Shown: positions 54,418-64,000, numbered from the stretch's first letter. The stretch is DNA of 64,000 nucleotides from Bradyrhizobium barranii subsp. barranii (GCF_017565645.3 NZ_CP086136.1:8849501-8913500), one strand, 5' to 3'. A program made the numbers and translations. The notes: a model not told the origin generated them from the sequence alone.

Positions 54418-55143
54418 CGCCGCCGGCATCGTCGCAAACGATCTTCATAAACCGGACGCTAAATGAAGGCATGCCCCTCTCTTCGTGTGGTTTGCTTATC
54501 CACTATTCTGCCATTCGCGCGGGGAGTATTTGATTTGCCTCAAGGAGCATCCCAAGAGGTCTGTCCGATCCTCCGAAGATAGGCCGAAAGTCCGCCGTGA
54601 ACTTTACGAGCTGTCCGCGATAGTCTTGTGAACGACTGCCGCAAGTGCAGGCTTATCGCGGGCTGATTTCTGCCATGCGCCGGCGGGCTACGCGCGCAAG
54701 CGATCGCTGGGCAATGACGCCGAGAACCCCGAACTTGCATCGGCGGTCCACCTGAAGACGCGATTGCAGAAGCCGATCATTACACTTGTCCTAGCCCGTC
54801 TTATTCGCGAGAGGGCGCCTGAGAGGCTGGCGAGCGCGGTGTAAAGCGCTGATGCGGCGTAGGATTCGGTTGCGAAGCCACCCCATCACCTTCAACCGCG
54901 AACGCCACGCCCGCCATGACCGATGATACGATTTCAGACCACTATCGAGAAGCAAGAATTCAACACAAATAAAACCTCTGCCTCGCGCTCGATCTCTTCA
55001 TGCTTGATAGTCTCGTTTCGGAGGCTGATCACCTACCGCGTCTAATAGGCCGCTCGCGCCGGTTTCTTTGGACGCGGCACGACCGCGACTCCACGTTTCG
55101 GCACAGAAATGATCGGGAGTCACTCAATCTTTCTTCAACTTAA

Positions 55144-56760
55144 CCCGTCTTATTCGTAAGAGTGCGCCTGAGGGGTAAAGCGCTGATGCGGCGTAGGATT
55201 CGGTTGCGAAGCCAACCCCATCACCTCCAACCGCGAACGCCACGCCCGCCATGACCGACGATACGATTCCGCCCTTCTCGTTTCCAGCCGTTCACGCCAA
55301 GAAAGTCACAGCTGCCTTCGATGGTGGGCGCCTAACCTCGAACGGGGGCGTGATGCTTCTGGCGATGGCCGAGCGGCGTCTCGGTTTGGCCAACAATCTG
55401 GCCCGGGTGTTCCCGGATCGGCGCGATCCGACGCGGGTCGTGCACAGCCTGGTCGATATGCTCCGCGCTCGCATGTTCGCGATCTGCTGCGGCTACGAGG
55501 ACGCCGACGACCTCGATCATCTGAGGTCCGATCCGGCATTCAAACTGGCCTGCGGACGGCTGCCGGACACGGGCCGGGATTTGTGTTCCCAGCCGACGCT
55601 GTCGCGGCTGGAGAATGCTCCGCGCCTGCGCGACGTGATCCGGCTGACCTACATTTTGGTCGACGCATGGATGGATAGCTACCCCCACGAGCCGGCATCC
55701 GTCACGCTCGACATCGATGATACCTGCGACGTCGTCCACGGCCATCAGCAGCTCTCGCTGTTCAACGCTCATTATGACGAACGCTGCTTCCTGCCGATCC
55801 ACGTCTACGACACGGAGAAGAGCCGGCCCGTGGCCGTCGTGCTGCGGCCCGGCAAGACGCCGGGCGGCGTCGAGGTGCGTGCCCATCTGCGCCGCCTGGT
55901 ACGGCATATCCGGACGCGATGGCACAACACGCAAATTACGTTCCGTGGCGACGGGCACTATGCCCGGCCGGAGGCCATGGCGTGGTGCGAGACCAACGGC
56001 ATCGACTACATCTTCGGTCTGTCCGGCACCAAGCCTCTCGCCAGAAAAGTCGACGAGGTCGCCGACGACATCCGCACGCGACGCGCCATCGAGAACCTGC
56101 CGGTTCTGCGTGGCTATACCGAGACGCGCCACAAGGCAAAGTCCTGGGATCGCGAACGGCGCACTGTCGCCCGTATTGAGGCGACGATGCTCGGCCTCGA
56201 CATCCGCTTCGTCGTCACCAGCCTCGATGTCGGCTCGGCCGAGTGGATCTACGACAGCCTGTATTGCGCGCGCGGCCAAGCCGAGAATCTGATCAAGCTG
56301 CATAAGACGCAGCTCGCCTCCGATCGCACCAGCTGCCGTTCGGCGCTCGCCAACCAGGTCCGTCTCGTGCTCCATACGGCCGCTTATTGGCTGATGCTGA
56401 CCGTGCGCGACGCCATTCCCAAAGCCCGGGAATTGGCCGCTGCCGAGTTCGCGACGCTGCGTCTTCGGCTCTTGAAAATCGCCGCCCGTGTCGTCGAGAC
56501 CACGAGCCGCATTCGCCTTGCGTTTGCCGCGGCATGTCCCGAAGCCGACCTGATCTGCGGCTTGCCCGGCGCGCTGCTGCCGCTCGGTCCTTGACCGGCG
56601 GGGCGTCCGCCCCCGTTCGCCCAACCCATCCCTCAAGCGCGTTGCAAAGTACCGGTCGTCAGGCGGCGAAAAGCCGAAGGCAATCCTGTGCGCCTCGTCA
56701 GACAAGATGTGCGGCCGCATCAATCGGGCCCAAAAGCCGCACTCTCACGAATAGGACGGG
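55144..56760 (+). mobile_element. IS1380-family insertion sequence, copy 1
   Basis: The element is about 1617 bp, from CCCGTCTTATTCG to CGAATAGGACGGG. Its left flank is TTAA and its right flank CTAG, so no simple target duplication survives. It carries one transposase gene. Confidence 0.88.
55251..56594 (+). CDS. IS1380-family transposase, copy 1
   Basis: The 447-residue DDE transposase has VTLDIDDTCDVVHG (first Asp), FRGDGHYARPEAMAWCE (second Asp) and YCARGQAENLIKLHK (Glu). The frame is full length. It differs from copy 2 at a few residues (for example HEPASV versus REPASV). Confidence 0.94.
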   Translation: MTDDTIPPFSFPAVHAKKVTAAFDGGRLTSNGGVMLLAMAERRLGLANNLARVFPDRRDPTRVVHSLVDMLRARMFAICCGYEDADDLDHLRSDPAFKLACGRLPDTGRDLCSQPTLSRLENAPRLRDVIRLTYILVDAWMDSYPHEPASVTLDIDDTCDVVHGHQQLSLFNAHYDERCFLPIHVYDTEKSRPVAVVLRPGKTPGGVEVRAHLRRLVRHIRTRWHNTQITFRGDGHYARPEAMAWCETNGIDYIFGLSGTKPLARKVDEVADDIRTRRAIENLPVLRGYTETRHKAKSWDRERRTVARIEATMLGLDIRFVVTSLDVGSAEWIYDSLYCARGQAENLIKLHKTQLASDRTSCRSALANQVRLVLHTAAYWLMLTVRDAIPKARELAAAEFATLRLRLLKIAARVVETTSRIRLAFAAACPEADLICGLPGALLPLGP

Positions 56761-57104
56761 CTAGCCCACGTTTCGATAAGCCCGGTCCAGGACTTCAGCG
56801 CCAGAGCTTAAGGTCAGGATCAGCGCCGGCAAGGCTACCGAATGAAAGGCGAAGCATCAATGACCATCGGCGTGCACGGAGCAATGGCGAAAATGTTGTC
56901 TTAGCCATGGGCGTGAGTTGCGCCTCAAATCAAGGCGCTGGTCTGTTGCAGAGAACGCGAGGCGCTCGCTGAAGCGCGAGTTCGGAGCATGTCGACAGGC
57001 GTCTGCGGCTGGTAGCGGTCACGAGCCACCGATCCCGGACGCGCACAACTTTTTGACAAGCATCAATGCTGCAGCGGCTGCCTCTGATAGAAGTGGTCTT
57101 CTAG
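56761..57104. other. Spacer of the IS1380 palindrome
   Basis: 344 bp flanked by CTAG on both sides. No gene was recognised. Confidence 0.5.
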
Positions 57105-58722
57105 CCCGTCCTATTCGTGAGAGTGCGGCTTTTTGGCCCGATTGATGCGGCCGCACATCTTGTCTGACGAGGCGCACAGGATTGCCTTCGGCTTTTCACC
57201 GCCTGACGACCCGTACTTTGCAACGCGCTTGAGGTATAGGTTGGGCGAACGGGGGGCGGACGCCCCGCCGGTCAAGGACCGAGCGGCAGCAACGCGCCTG
57301 GCAAGCCGCGGATCAGGTCGGCTTCGGGACATGCCGCGGCAAACGCAAGGCGAATGCGGCTCGTGGTCTCGACCACACGGGCAGCGATTTTCAAGAGACG
57401 AAGACGCAGCGTCGCGAACTCGGCAGCGGCCAATTCCCGGGCTTTGGGAATGGCGTCGCGCACGGTCAGCATCAGCCAATAAGCGGCCGTATGGAGCACG
57501 AGACGGACCTGGTTGGCGAGCGCCGAACGGCAGCTGGTGCGGTCGGAGGCGAGCTGTGTCTTATGCAGCTTGATCAGATTCTCTGCTTGGCCGCGCGCGC
57601 AATACAGGCTGTCGTAGATCCACTCGGCCGAGCCGACATCGAGGCTGGTGACGACGAAGCGGATGTCGAGGCCGAGCATCGTCGCCTCAATACGGGCGAC
57701 AGTGCGCCGTTCGCGATCCCAGGACTTTGCCTTGTGGCGCGTCTCGGTATAGCCACGCAGAACCGGCAGGTTCTCGATGGCGCGTCGCGTGCGGATGTCG
57801 TCGGCGACCTCGTCGACTTTTCTGGCGAGAGGCTTGGTGCCGGACAGACCGAAGATGTAGTCGATGCCGTTGGTCTCGCACCACGCCATGGCCTCCGGCC
57901 GGGCATAGTGCCCGTCGCCACGGAACGTAATTTGCGTGTTGTGCCATCGCGTCCGGATATGCCGTACCAGGCGGCGCAGATGGGCACGCACCTCGACGCC
58001 GCCCGGCGTCTTGCCGGGCCGCAGCACGACGGCCACGGGCCGGCTCTTCTCCGTGTCGTAGACGTGGATCGGCAGGAAGCAGCGTTCGTCATAATGAGCG
58101 TTGAACAGCGAGAGCTGCTGATGGCCGTGGACGACGTCGCAGGTATCATCGATGTCGAGCGTGACGGATGCCGGCTCGCGCGGGTAGCTATCCATCCATG
58201 CGTCGACCAAAATGTAGGTCAGCCGGATCACGTCGCGCAGGCGCGGAGCATTCTCCAGCCGCGACAGCGTCGGCTGGGAACACAAATCCCGGCCCGTGTC
58301 CGGCAGCCGTCCGCAGGCCAGTTTGAATGCCGGATCGGACCTCAGATGATCGAGGTCGTCGGCGTCCTCGTAGCCGCAGCAGATCGCGAACATGCGAGCG
58401 CGGAGCATATCGACCAGGCTGTGCACGACCCGCGTCGGATCGCGCCGATCCGGGAACACCCGGGCCAGATTGTTGGCCAAACCGAGACGCCGCTCGGCCA
58501 TCGCCAGAAGCATCACGCCCCCGTTCGAGGTTAGGCGCCCACCATCGAAGGCAGCTGTGACTTTCTTGGCGTGAACGGCTGGAAACGAGAAGGGCGGAAT
58601 CGTATCGTCGGTCATGGCGGGCGTGGCGTTCGCGGTTGGAGGTGATGGGGTTGGCTTCGCAACCGAATCCTACGCCGCATCAGCGCTTTACCCCTCAGGC
58701 GCACTCTTACGAATAAGACGGG
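57105..58722 (-). mobile_element. IS1380-family insertion sequence, copy 2
   Basis: Inverse copy of the element at 55144-56760, with flanks CTAG on the inner side and TTAA on the outer side. Small differences lie mainly in the region beyond the transposase stop. Confidence 0.88.
57272..58615 (-). CDS. IS1380-family transposase, copy 2
   Basis: 447 residues, nearly identical to copy 1 with all catalytic motifs (LDIDDTCD, FRGDGHYARPEA, ARGQAENLIKL). Open and probably functional. Confidence 0.94.
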   Translation of the reverse strand: MTDDTIPPFSFPAVHAKKVTAAFDGGRLTSNGGVMLLAMAERRLGLANNLARVFPDRRDPTRVVHSLVDMLRARMFAICCGYEDADDLDHLRSDPAFKLACGRLPDTGRDLCSQPTLSRLENAPRLRDVIRLTYILVDAWMDSYPREPASVTLDIDDTCDVVHGHQQLSLFNAHYDERCFLPIHVYDTEKSRPVAVVLRPGKTPGGVEVRAHLRRLVRHIRTRWHNTQITFRGDGHYARPEAMAWCETNGIDYIFGLSGTKPLARKVDEVADDIRTRRAIENLPVLRGYTETRHKAKSWDRERRTVARIEATMLGLDIRFVVTSLDVGSAEWIYDSLYCARGQAENLIKLHKTQLASDRTSCRSALANQVRLVLHTAAYWLMLTVRDAIPKARELAAAEFATLRLRLLKIAARVVETTSRIRLAFAAACPEADLIRGLPGALLPLGP

Positions 58723-59076
58723 TTAAGTTGAAGAAAGATTGAGTGACTCCCGATCATTTCTGTGCCGAAACGTGGAGTCGCGGTCGTGCCGCGTCCAAAG
58801 AAACCGGCGCGAGCGGCCTATTAGACGCGGTAGGGTGATCAGCCTCCGAAACGAGACTATCAAGCATGAAGAGATCGAGCGCGAGGCAGAGGTTTTATTT
58901 GTGTTGAATTCTTGCTTCTCGATAGTGGTCTGAAATCGTATCATCGGTCATGGCGGGCGTGGCGTTCGCGGTTGAAGGTGATGGGGTGGCTTCGCAACCG
59001 AATCCTACGCCGCATCAGCGCTTTACACCACGCTCGCCAGCCTCTCAGGCGCCCTCTCGCGAATAAGACGGGCTAG

Positions 59077-59682
59077 TAAGGTCAGACGCACGGCAGACAG
59101 AAATGCTTGACGCCCATGATGCTTTCATGCCCGGGTACCCGCGGCCGTTCCTAGGACTGCTGCCAGACGCAGCCGCAGCCGCGCGGCGAGCCAATGACCG
59201 GCCACATGATAAATTGCGCCGACTTGCGATGGCATCTACTTTATCGGCCTGCGGGACGGCCCTGCTATGCGCTCAGAGCGAAGCTACGCCCATCTAAATG
59301 CGCGCGTGAGGAAGGCCACCCACACACAACCAACACGATGACGCCGGAGGACAAGGAGATGTGTCTCACCAACAAAGGACGTGACATGACAGACGGCCGG
59401 ACCATTTACCCTGCCCGGGCCGGATTACTGGAGCTGCAGTCCAGTAAAACTGGTGCAGCACATCTACAAATATCAATGGCCGAGGCCTTGAGCTGATCCA
59501 AATCAATTCGACAAAAGCTCAGATGTCGTTTCCTGGCGCAGATCCAAATATTTCAGTTCGCGAGCGGATCATGTTCCGTCACAACAGCGCAAAGCCGATA
59601 TCCCTCCGCCGCGGCTGACGCGATCGAGACGCGGGTCGTCCGAACGATATCGGCGTCGGCCTGTCCGCGCAGAACCCAAGCG
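59077..59682. other. No recognisable gene
   Basis: Short open frames without family features. Nothing supported. Confidence 0.4.
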
Positions 59683-59940
59683 ATGTGCGCAGTGTTAACA
59701 AGGTATCTGAATTTGTCACCCCGCAGCTATGAACACCGGCCAGGATCTAATGATCTGACATGGGAGCAGCTTGGAAAGGCGCCGCCCTTCGATCAGGATC
59801 TGGAGATTGCCGTGATCGAGGGTAATTCAATTCACCGGGTGGTCTTTCCTTGCCGCCGGATCTTCGGCGGATGGATCAACGCGAATACCGGAGAGCAAAT
59901 CGCGGTGCGGCCGACGCATTGGCGTATGTGGCCCGGATAG
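59683..59940 (+). CDS. Small conserved hypothetical protein
   Basis: The 85-residue reading contains LTWEQLGKAPPFDQDLEIAV and HRVVFPCRRIFGGWINANTGEQI, ending PTHWRMW. This is a compact beta-rich pattern that I recall from short rhizobial proteins. The start is uncertain because the first 25 residues are less convincing. Function unknown. Confidence 0.6.
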   Translation: MCAVLTRYLNLSPRSYEHRPGSNDLTWEQLGKAPPFDQDLEIAVIEGNSIHRVVFPCRRIFGGWINANTGEQIAVRPTHWRMWPG

Positions 59941-60340
59941 CGCCGTTATCCCAAATGGATTGGTGTGAGTTGGGGTACGGACTGCCTTCGCCGTCCTCTC
60001 TTCTGAAACTATCTCGTGGATCGAATGAGGGAGCCTGACGGCATCTCCGAGCGGACCGAATCCGCGCCGAGTGCCTTGCGGTGTCCGTCAAGCATTAGTT
60101 TTCTCATTGCTGTCGCGGCCGTTGCCAACGTGCCCATGAGCGACAAATCTCGGCGTAAATTTCCAAATCTCAACCTATACGGCCGCGTACCACGGCATGA
60201 TTAGCTGCAATACACTTCTGCTTATATGGGTTGCAGATTTTCGGCGAATGTTGTCGCCGTGATCGAGCAGCCGGCAATTCTACCCCGGCCAACGAAACTA
60301 GCGCAACGCGTCACCGTCTTTTCTCCGAGACCGTACCTTC

Positions 60341-60363
60341 CCCGGTCCACGAAGTGGACCGGG
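60341..60363. terminator. Strong hairpin downstream of metE
   Basis: CCCGGTCCAC-GAA-GTGGACCGGG forms a perfect 10-bp stem with a 3-base loop, about 95 bp after the metE stop. No T-run follows on either strand, so it may stabilise the mRNA end or act with Rho. Confidence 0.4.
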
Positions 60364-60457
60364 CATCATGTCGGCGGCAATGGTAGCCTCGATATTGTGG
60401 AAAGCGCAAATCACCACAACCGAATTAGCTTTGTTGAGAACAGACCGGAGCTCGGGA

Positions 60458-62803
60458 TCAACCGATTTGCGGATCGGATGCAGCGCGCAGTTCGCGCGCG
60501 GCAGCGACCATGTTGGTGAGCGCCGGCCGAACCTCCTCCCATTTGCGCGTTTTTAGGCCGCAGTCCGGATTGACCCAAAGCTGCGAATCCTGCAAACGCG
60601 TCCGAGCTAGCACCATCAGCTCCTTCATTTCGCCCGTCTCGGGGACGCGTGGAGAGTGAATGTCGTACACGCCCGGTCCGATTTGATTTGGATATTCGTA
60701 CTTCCTGAACGCATCCAGTAGCTCCATTTTCGATCGCGACGTCTCGATTGAAATGACATCCGCATCCATTGCAGCGATCGCACCGATGATGTCGTTAAAC
60801 TCTGAGTAGCACATATGTGTATGGATTTGCGTTTGATCGGTAACGCCCGATGAGCAGAGGCGGAAGCAATCTCCGGCCCAATCGAGATATGCCTTCCAGT
60901 CCGACCGGCACAATGGCAATCCTTCGCGGAGTGCAGCTTCGTCGATCTGTATTATGGCTGCACCGGCATTCTCGAGATCGCGGACTTCATCGCGCATCGC
61001 GAGCGCAAGCTGACGGCAGACCTCGCTTCTAGGAATATCATCGCGAACAAACGACCAGTTCAGGATCGTCACCGGTCCGGTCAACATCGCCTTCATCGGC
61101 TTACCAGTTAGTGATTGCGCGTAGCGCCACCATTCCACGGTGATCGGCTTCGGCCGCACTACATCGCCAAACAGGATCGGGGGCCTAACGCAGCGCGAAC
61201 CATAGGACTGAACCCATCCGTTCCTTGTAAATGCGAAGCCGGCGAGTTGCTCGCTGAAGTACTGCACCATGTCATTACGCTCGAATTCGCCATGCACGAG
61301 GACGTCAAGACCGATGTCCTCCTGCCAACGTACGGCGCGGGCTATCTCCTCTTTGAGGAACCTGTCGTATTGCTCCTCGCTCATCGCACCTCGCGCATGC
61401 GCCGCGCGAGCATTTCGCACCGCTGCGGTCTGCGGAAACGATCCTATCGTCGTGGTAGGAAAAGCCGGCAGTCCAAAGCGTTCCCTTTGGATCTCGGAAC
61501 GACGGGCAAACGGGGTGGCGCGCTGGCGCATCGTCTGATCGATCGCCCTCATTCGGACAGCGACGTTGGCATTATGGATCTTCGGCGAGGTCCGGCGGGC
61601 AGTCGCGGCGCATTCCGACTCGGCAAGAGCTAGCCCAACATTCTGGTCGCCTGCGAGTACCCGCGCCAGGATCGCAAGCTCACGCATCTTCTGAACCGAG
61701 AAAGCAAGCCAGCTCTTGACGTCGGACGCGAGCCCGGTCTCGAGTTCAACATCGACCGGCACGTGAAGCAGCGAGCAGGACGGAGCGAGCTGTACACGGT
61801 GCCTGCCAAGCTTCGCAATCGAGGGCTTCAGCCGCTGACGGAGCGACGGCAAGTTCGACCGCCACACATTGCGGCCGTCGATGACACCGAGCGACATGAC
61901 GAGATCACTTCGGCCGTCAGCAATGATCTGATCCAATAGTTCTGGCGCTCGAACCAAATCGACGTGCAGACCGGAAATTGGCAGGCTCAAGGCAGTATCC
62001 AGATTGTCGCCTAGGGCGCCGAAATAGCTCGCAAGCATGATCTTGATAGCGGGTCCCTCCTTTGCGAACCGGTTATAGGCGTGCAGCAACGATTGTCGCG
62101 CCGCCTCATCCAGATCAAGGACCAGGCAGGGCTCATCAAACTGAACCCAACTTGCCCCTCGTTTGGCTAATTCATGCAGAAGGTCGATATAGACAGGTAT
62201 CAGATCATCGAGGAGAGAGAGGGGCTGGAACGCGCTATCGGTACTCTTGCCGAGCTTTAAAAATGTGACCGGCCCGATCAGGACAGGGCGGGTCTGAAAG
62301 CCAAGAGCCCTGGCTTCCTCATACTCTTCGACGGGTTTGCGAGAGCACAGTCTGAACGCCTGTCCCCGGTAAAACTCGGGAACCATGTAGTGGTAGTTGG
62401 TATCGAACCACTTGGTCATTTCCTGCGCGGGCACGCCAGATCCCCGCGTACTCTGGTCGCAACTCGCATCCTGATCGCCGCATTGCGATCCGCGGGCCAT
62501 GGCGAAGTACGTCTGGAGCGAAACGGATTCTCCGCTCGAGGCGTAGATCTCCGGGATGGCGCCAACCATGACACTTGTATCAAGCACCTGATCATACAGC
62601 GAGAAGTCGTTTGACGGAATGATCGTGACGCCGAGCGATTTTTGACGAGCCCAGTTCGCTGCGCGTAGGCCGGATGCGTCTTCGTACAACTGCTGTTCAC
62701 TAATCTTTCCAGACCAGTAGCTTTCTAGAGCGAGCTTGAGCTCACGCCTTGGGCCGATGCGTGGCGTTCCGAGCGTAGCAACTGGAAGAGAGAGAGGAGA
62801 CAT
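60458..62803 (-). CDS. metE: Cobalamin-independent methionine synthase MetE
   Basis: The 781-residue enzyme transfers methyl from 5-methyltetrahydrofolate-polyglutamate to homocysteine without B12. Zinc ligands are visible in IHTHMCYSEF (His, Cys), in VISIETSRS (Glu) and in NPDCGLKTRKW (Cys). The start at 62803 (MSPLSLPVATLG) gives the normal N-terminus, with an AGGGG ribosome-binding site about nine bases upstream. The frame stays open 70 codons further upstream, but that stretch is riboswitch RNA. Translation or transcription should fall when cobalamin is abundant. Intact. Confidence 0.96.
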   Translation of the reverse strand: MSPLSLPVATLGTPRIGPRRELKLALESYWSGKISEQQLYEDASGLRAANWARQKSLGVTIIPSNDFSLYDQVLDTSVMVGAIPEIYASSGESVSLQTYFAMARGSQCGDQDASCDQSTRGSGVPAQEMTKWFDTNYHYMVPEFYRGQAFRLCSRKPVEEYEEARALGFQTRPVLIGPVTFLKLGKSTDSAFQPLSLLDDLIPVYIDLLHELAKRGASWVQFDEPCLVLDLDEAARQSLLHAYNRFAKEGPAIKIMLASYFGALGDNLDTALSLPISGLHVDLVRAPELLDQIIADGRSDLVMSLGVIDGRNVWRSNLPSLRQRLKPSIAKLGRHRVQLAPSCSLLHVPVDVELETGLASDVKSWLAFSVQKMRELAILARVLAGDQNVGLALAESECAATARRTSPKIHNANVAVRMRAIDQTMRQRATPFARRSEIQRERFGLPAFPTTTIGSFPQTAAVRNARAAHARGAMSEEQYDRFLKEEIARAVRWQEDIGLDVLVHGEFERNDMVQYFSEQLAGFAFTRNGWVQSYGSRCVRPPILFGDVVRPKPITVEWWRYAQSLTGKPMKAMLTGPVTILNWSFVRDDIPRSEVCRQLALAMRDEVRDLENAGAAIIQIDEAALREGLPLCRSDWKAYLDWAGDCFRLCSSGVTDQTQIHTHMCYSEFNDIIGAIAAMDADVISIETSRSKMELLDAFRKYEYPNQIGPGVYDIHSPRVPETGEMKELMVLARTRLQDSQLWVNPDCGLKTRKWEEVRPALTNMVAAARELRAASDPQIG

Positions 62804-62811
62804 CGCGTTAA

Positions 62812-62823
62812 CCCCTGTTGGGG
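62812..62823 (-). promoter_or_regulatory. Hairpin over the metE ribosome-binding site
   Basis: On the minus strand CCCC-AACA-GGGG pairs the AGGGG ribosome-binding sequence with the four Cs just before it. This would hide it in the ligand-bound state or contribute to its control. Confidence 0.4.
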
Positions 62824-62904
62824 ACAAAGGCCATGGCGGACGCAGGCAGGAGAAGTCGCGCGTGCGACGGCTGCTTGGCGTACCACCGAGACACCCCGCC
62901 CGTG

Positions 62905-63100
62905 GACCAATATATTGTCGGGGCCGGTCTCCTGGCTTGCTGGTCATCGCTGCTGTCCGGCCTTCCCGAAGCCGTGCAGGCTTCAGTGACATCGTTGGAC
63001 AGCGGCTCGCCACTTACAGTTGCGGGGGCAGCGCCGGCATTTGCACCGGCTTCCCTCTTAGCTCCGGATCAATGGGAACCGGAGAACCTCGACGACTTGG
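62905..63100 (-). ncRNA. Cobalamin riboswitch upstream of metE
   Basis: On the minus strand the order is GGTTCTCCGGTTCCC, GAGCTAAGAGGGAAGCCGGT, GCAAATGCCGGCGCTGCCCC, CGCAACTGTAAG, CACTGAAGCC, GGGAAGGCCGGACAGC and the B12-box-like AAGCCAGGAGACCGGCC (62922-62938). These are the conserved core elements of the AdoCbl riboswitch in the right order. It lies 100-300 bp before the metE ATG. Confidence 0.95.
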
Positions 63101-63103
63101 ATT

Positions 63104-63782
63104 ATCGGCACGAGAACTCTTCCGTCAACCTCTCAGATTATGTGCAAGCTAATCTGCGACATCTGCTAGCCGAATGACCGTGCATCTCTGTGACTTACCA
63201 CCATCCAGAAACATTCTCTAATCAGAGATGTCATAATCAGACATATCCTTCTCAGATACCGGAATAGCATCCGGAGCTGGAGCCGCACGCTAGATCGATG
63301 AAAGGGACAGAAGCAGCCTTCCGGCGGGAGTACCGACGTTTCTATCAGAATGCTTTCGATGCGGCCTTGCGATTTCCAGAGTTTCGCCCAGCACCTCGGC
63401 TAGCCAGCTATTCTCTCAACTAAAGGATCTGCAGCGAATAGGCCAAGGCACGTGGCGGAATTTAGCAACATACGAGGCGAGGGGTTGATTTGCGTGCCAC
63501 CCAGACTTCAAAGCCGGGATCAAGCCGGCTTGGTGCCGCTGGCAATCATGCAGCTCGAACGCCGGCGGCACGATAGCGAACCACACAGCTCAATAGCGGC
63601 AAACGCACTTCCGTCCATCAGGCATCCGGCATCGAGGCGTTCAACTCTTCTGCTAAATATCCGGTGCGGGACAAGGATGCACAAGCTGCGGCGGATACAC
63701 TGAATAGGAACACCGAAAACGTGCAAAGGTCAGAAAGTCGACAAGAGCGACACAAACTCTGTGAAAATTTCCGCCTATTGCC
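63104..63782. other. Upstream region of metE, no gene seen
   Basis: An A/T-richer patch near 63200-63250 (AATCAGAGATGTCATAATC) may contain the metE promoter. An open frame from 63577 to the window end on the plus strand has no good start and was not accepted. Confidence 0.35.
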
Positions 63783-63798
63783 TGGCACGAAGAATGCA
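63783..63798 (+). promoter_or_regulatory. Sigma-54-like promoter near the window end
   Basis: TGGCACGAAGAATGCA matches TGGCACG-N4-(T/A)TGC with GG-N10-GC spacing. It points to a gene starting at about 63884. No TGT-N10-ACA activator site was found in the preceding 200 bp. Confidence 0.45.
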
Positions 63799-63883
63799 GA
63801 CCCTCGGCATGCCCAGTCTCCTCCTGCTGGGCAGGTCCAGCTCAGCCAATTGACGCAGTCGCTGTCGGGGAAGTTAGCTGCGC

Positions 63884-64000
63884 ATGACATACAGGGAGCG
63901 CCTGATCGCGCGGGACAGCCAGCGGGTGCCACGTCGCATCCCCGTAAACTTCTTGCGATGGCTCATAGCAGGTTCGAGGTTGCCTGCTTTACAAGATGTT
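63884..64000 (+). CDS. Partial ORF running off the window
   Basis: An ATG at 63884 with GGGGAA about 11 bases upstream opens a frame to the window end: MTYRERLIARDSQRVPRRIP, then VNFLRWLIAGSRLPALQDV. About 86 bp separate it from the sigma-54-like site. No family recognised from 39 residues. Confidence 0.35.
   Translation, partial: MTYRERLIARDSQRVPRRIPVNFLRWLIAGSRLPALQDV

Larger units (their letters stand above)
54791..56760. repeat. Left arm of a 4.3-kb palindrome
   Basis: This arm is repeated in inverse orientation at 57105-59076 with few differences. From the outside in it holds: CTAG plus the first 140 bp of an IS1380-like element (up to ATGACCGATGATACGATTTC), about 200 bp of unique sequence, and a complete IS1380 element. 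The central spacer is 344 bp. Confidence 0.9.
57105..59076. repeat. Right arm of the 4.3-kb palindrome
   Basis: Inverse copy of 54791-56760, ending at 59073-59076 with CTAG. The IS1380-like 5' remnant and the 200-bp unique part are both present. Confidence 0.9.

Noticed and set aside
55332..58534. Long frames antisense to the IS1380 transposases (463 and 347 codons)
   Set aside because: Mirror frames of the transposase genes with no family features.
62804..63013. 70-codon N-terminal extension of MetE
   Set aside because: It is the translated cobalamin riboswitch; MetE proteins begin near MSPLSL.
63577..64000. Plus-strand open frame of 141 codons to the window end
   Set aside because: No credible start or ribosome-binding site, and a better sigma-54-like site and ORF lie in the same stretch.
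1..64000. tRNA genes, CRISPR arrays, nod boxes and tts boxes
   Set aside because: I looked for typical patterns on both strands and saw none that I could support; a covariance-model or motif scan would be decisive.

Overview
The window looks like part of the symbiosis island of a slow-growing rhizobium, most likely Bradyrhizobium. This is inferred from GC-rich codon use, many IS families typical of these islands, several short ORFs that I recall as rhizobial conserved hypotheticals, sigma-54/NifA-type promoter elements, a BioR-type biotin regulator and a cobalamin-riboswitch metE. No database search was run and all comparisons are by eye.

Layout. 1-8068 is the end of an IS66-type element (tnpA, tnpB) carrying a large serine recombinase; that recombinase copy is broken by two IS21-family insertions. 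8142-9196 holds a small secreted protein and a decayed lipoprotein gene. 9240-22346 is one 4368-residue non-ribosomal peptide synthetase (NRPS) on the minus strand. It has four adenylation domains, a dual epimerisation/condensation domain and a thioesterase. A sigma-54 promoter and a NifA-type upstream site lie before it, and an ectoine-synthase-like gene with its own sigma-54-like site follows upstream. 24-26.6 kb has short conserved ORFs and an IS5-family element.

27.3-39.6 kb is a vitamin block: panB-panC, then bioB-panD-bioF-bioD-bioA under a divergent bioR, then a Dabb-domain gene, pabB and pabA. The biotin operon is damaged: IS256 sits in bioA, and bioF and bioB carry apparent single-base deletions. 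39.6-44.1 kb holds a hypothetical gene, transposase and integrase remnants and a large exported protein resembling DUF5695/glycosidases.

44441-48756 is a second, inverted copy of the IS66 element with an intact recombinase element inserted in tnpB; its tnpC is cut by an IS3-family element. The two copies form long inverted repeats around a 36-kb segment. 50-54.8 kb is mostly decayed DNA with a few small genes. 54791-59076 is a large palindrome built from two inverted IS1380-family elements. The end holds metE with a cobalamin riboswitch, then a sigma-54-like site before a gene running off the window.

The most interesting feature is the NRPS. Its specificity codes suggest a peptide of the type Pro(?)-Ile/Val-D-Ser-Phe, and its promoter predicts expression with nitrogen fixation in nodules.
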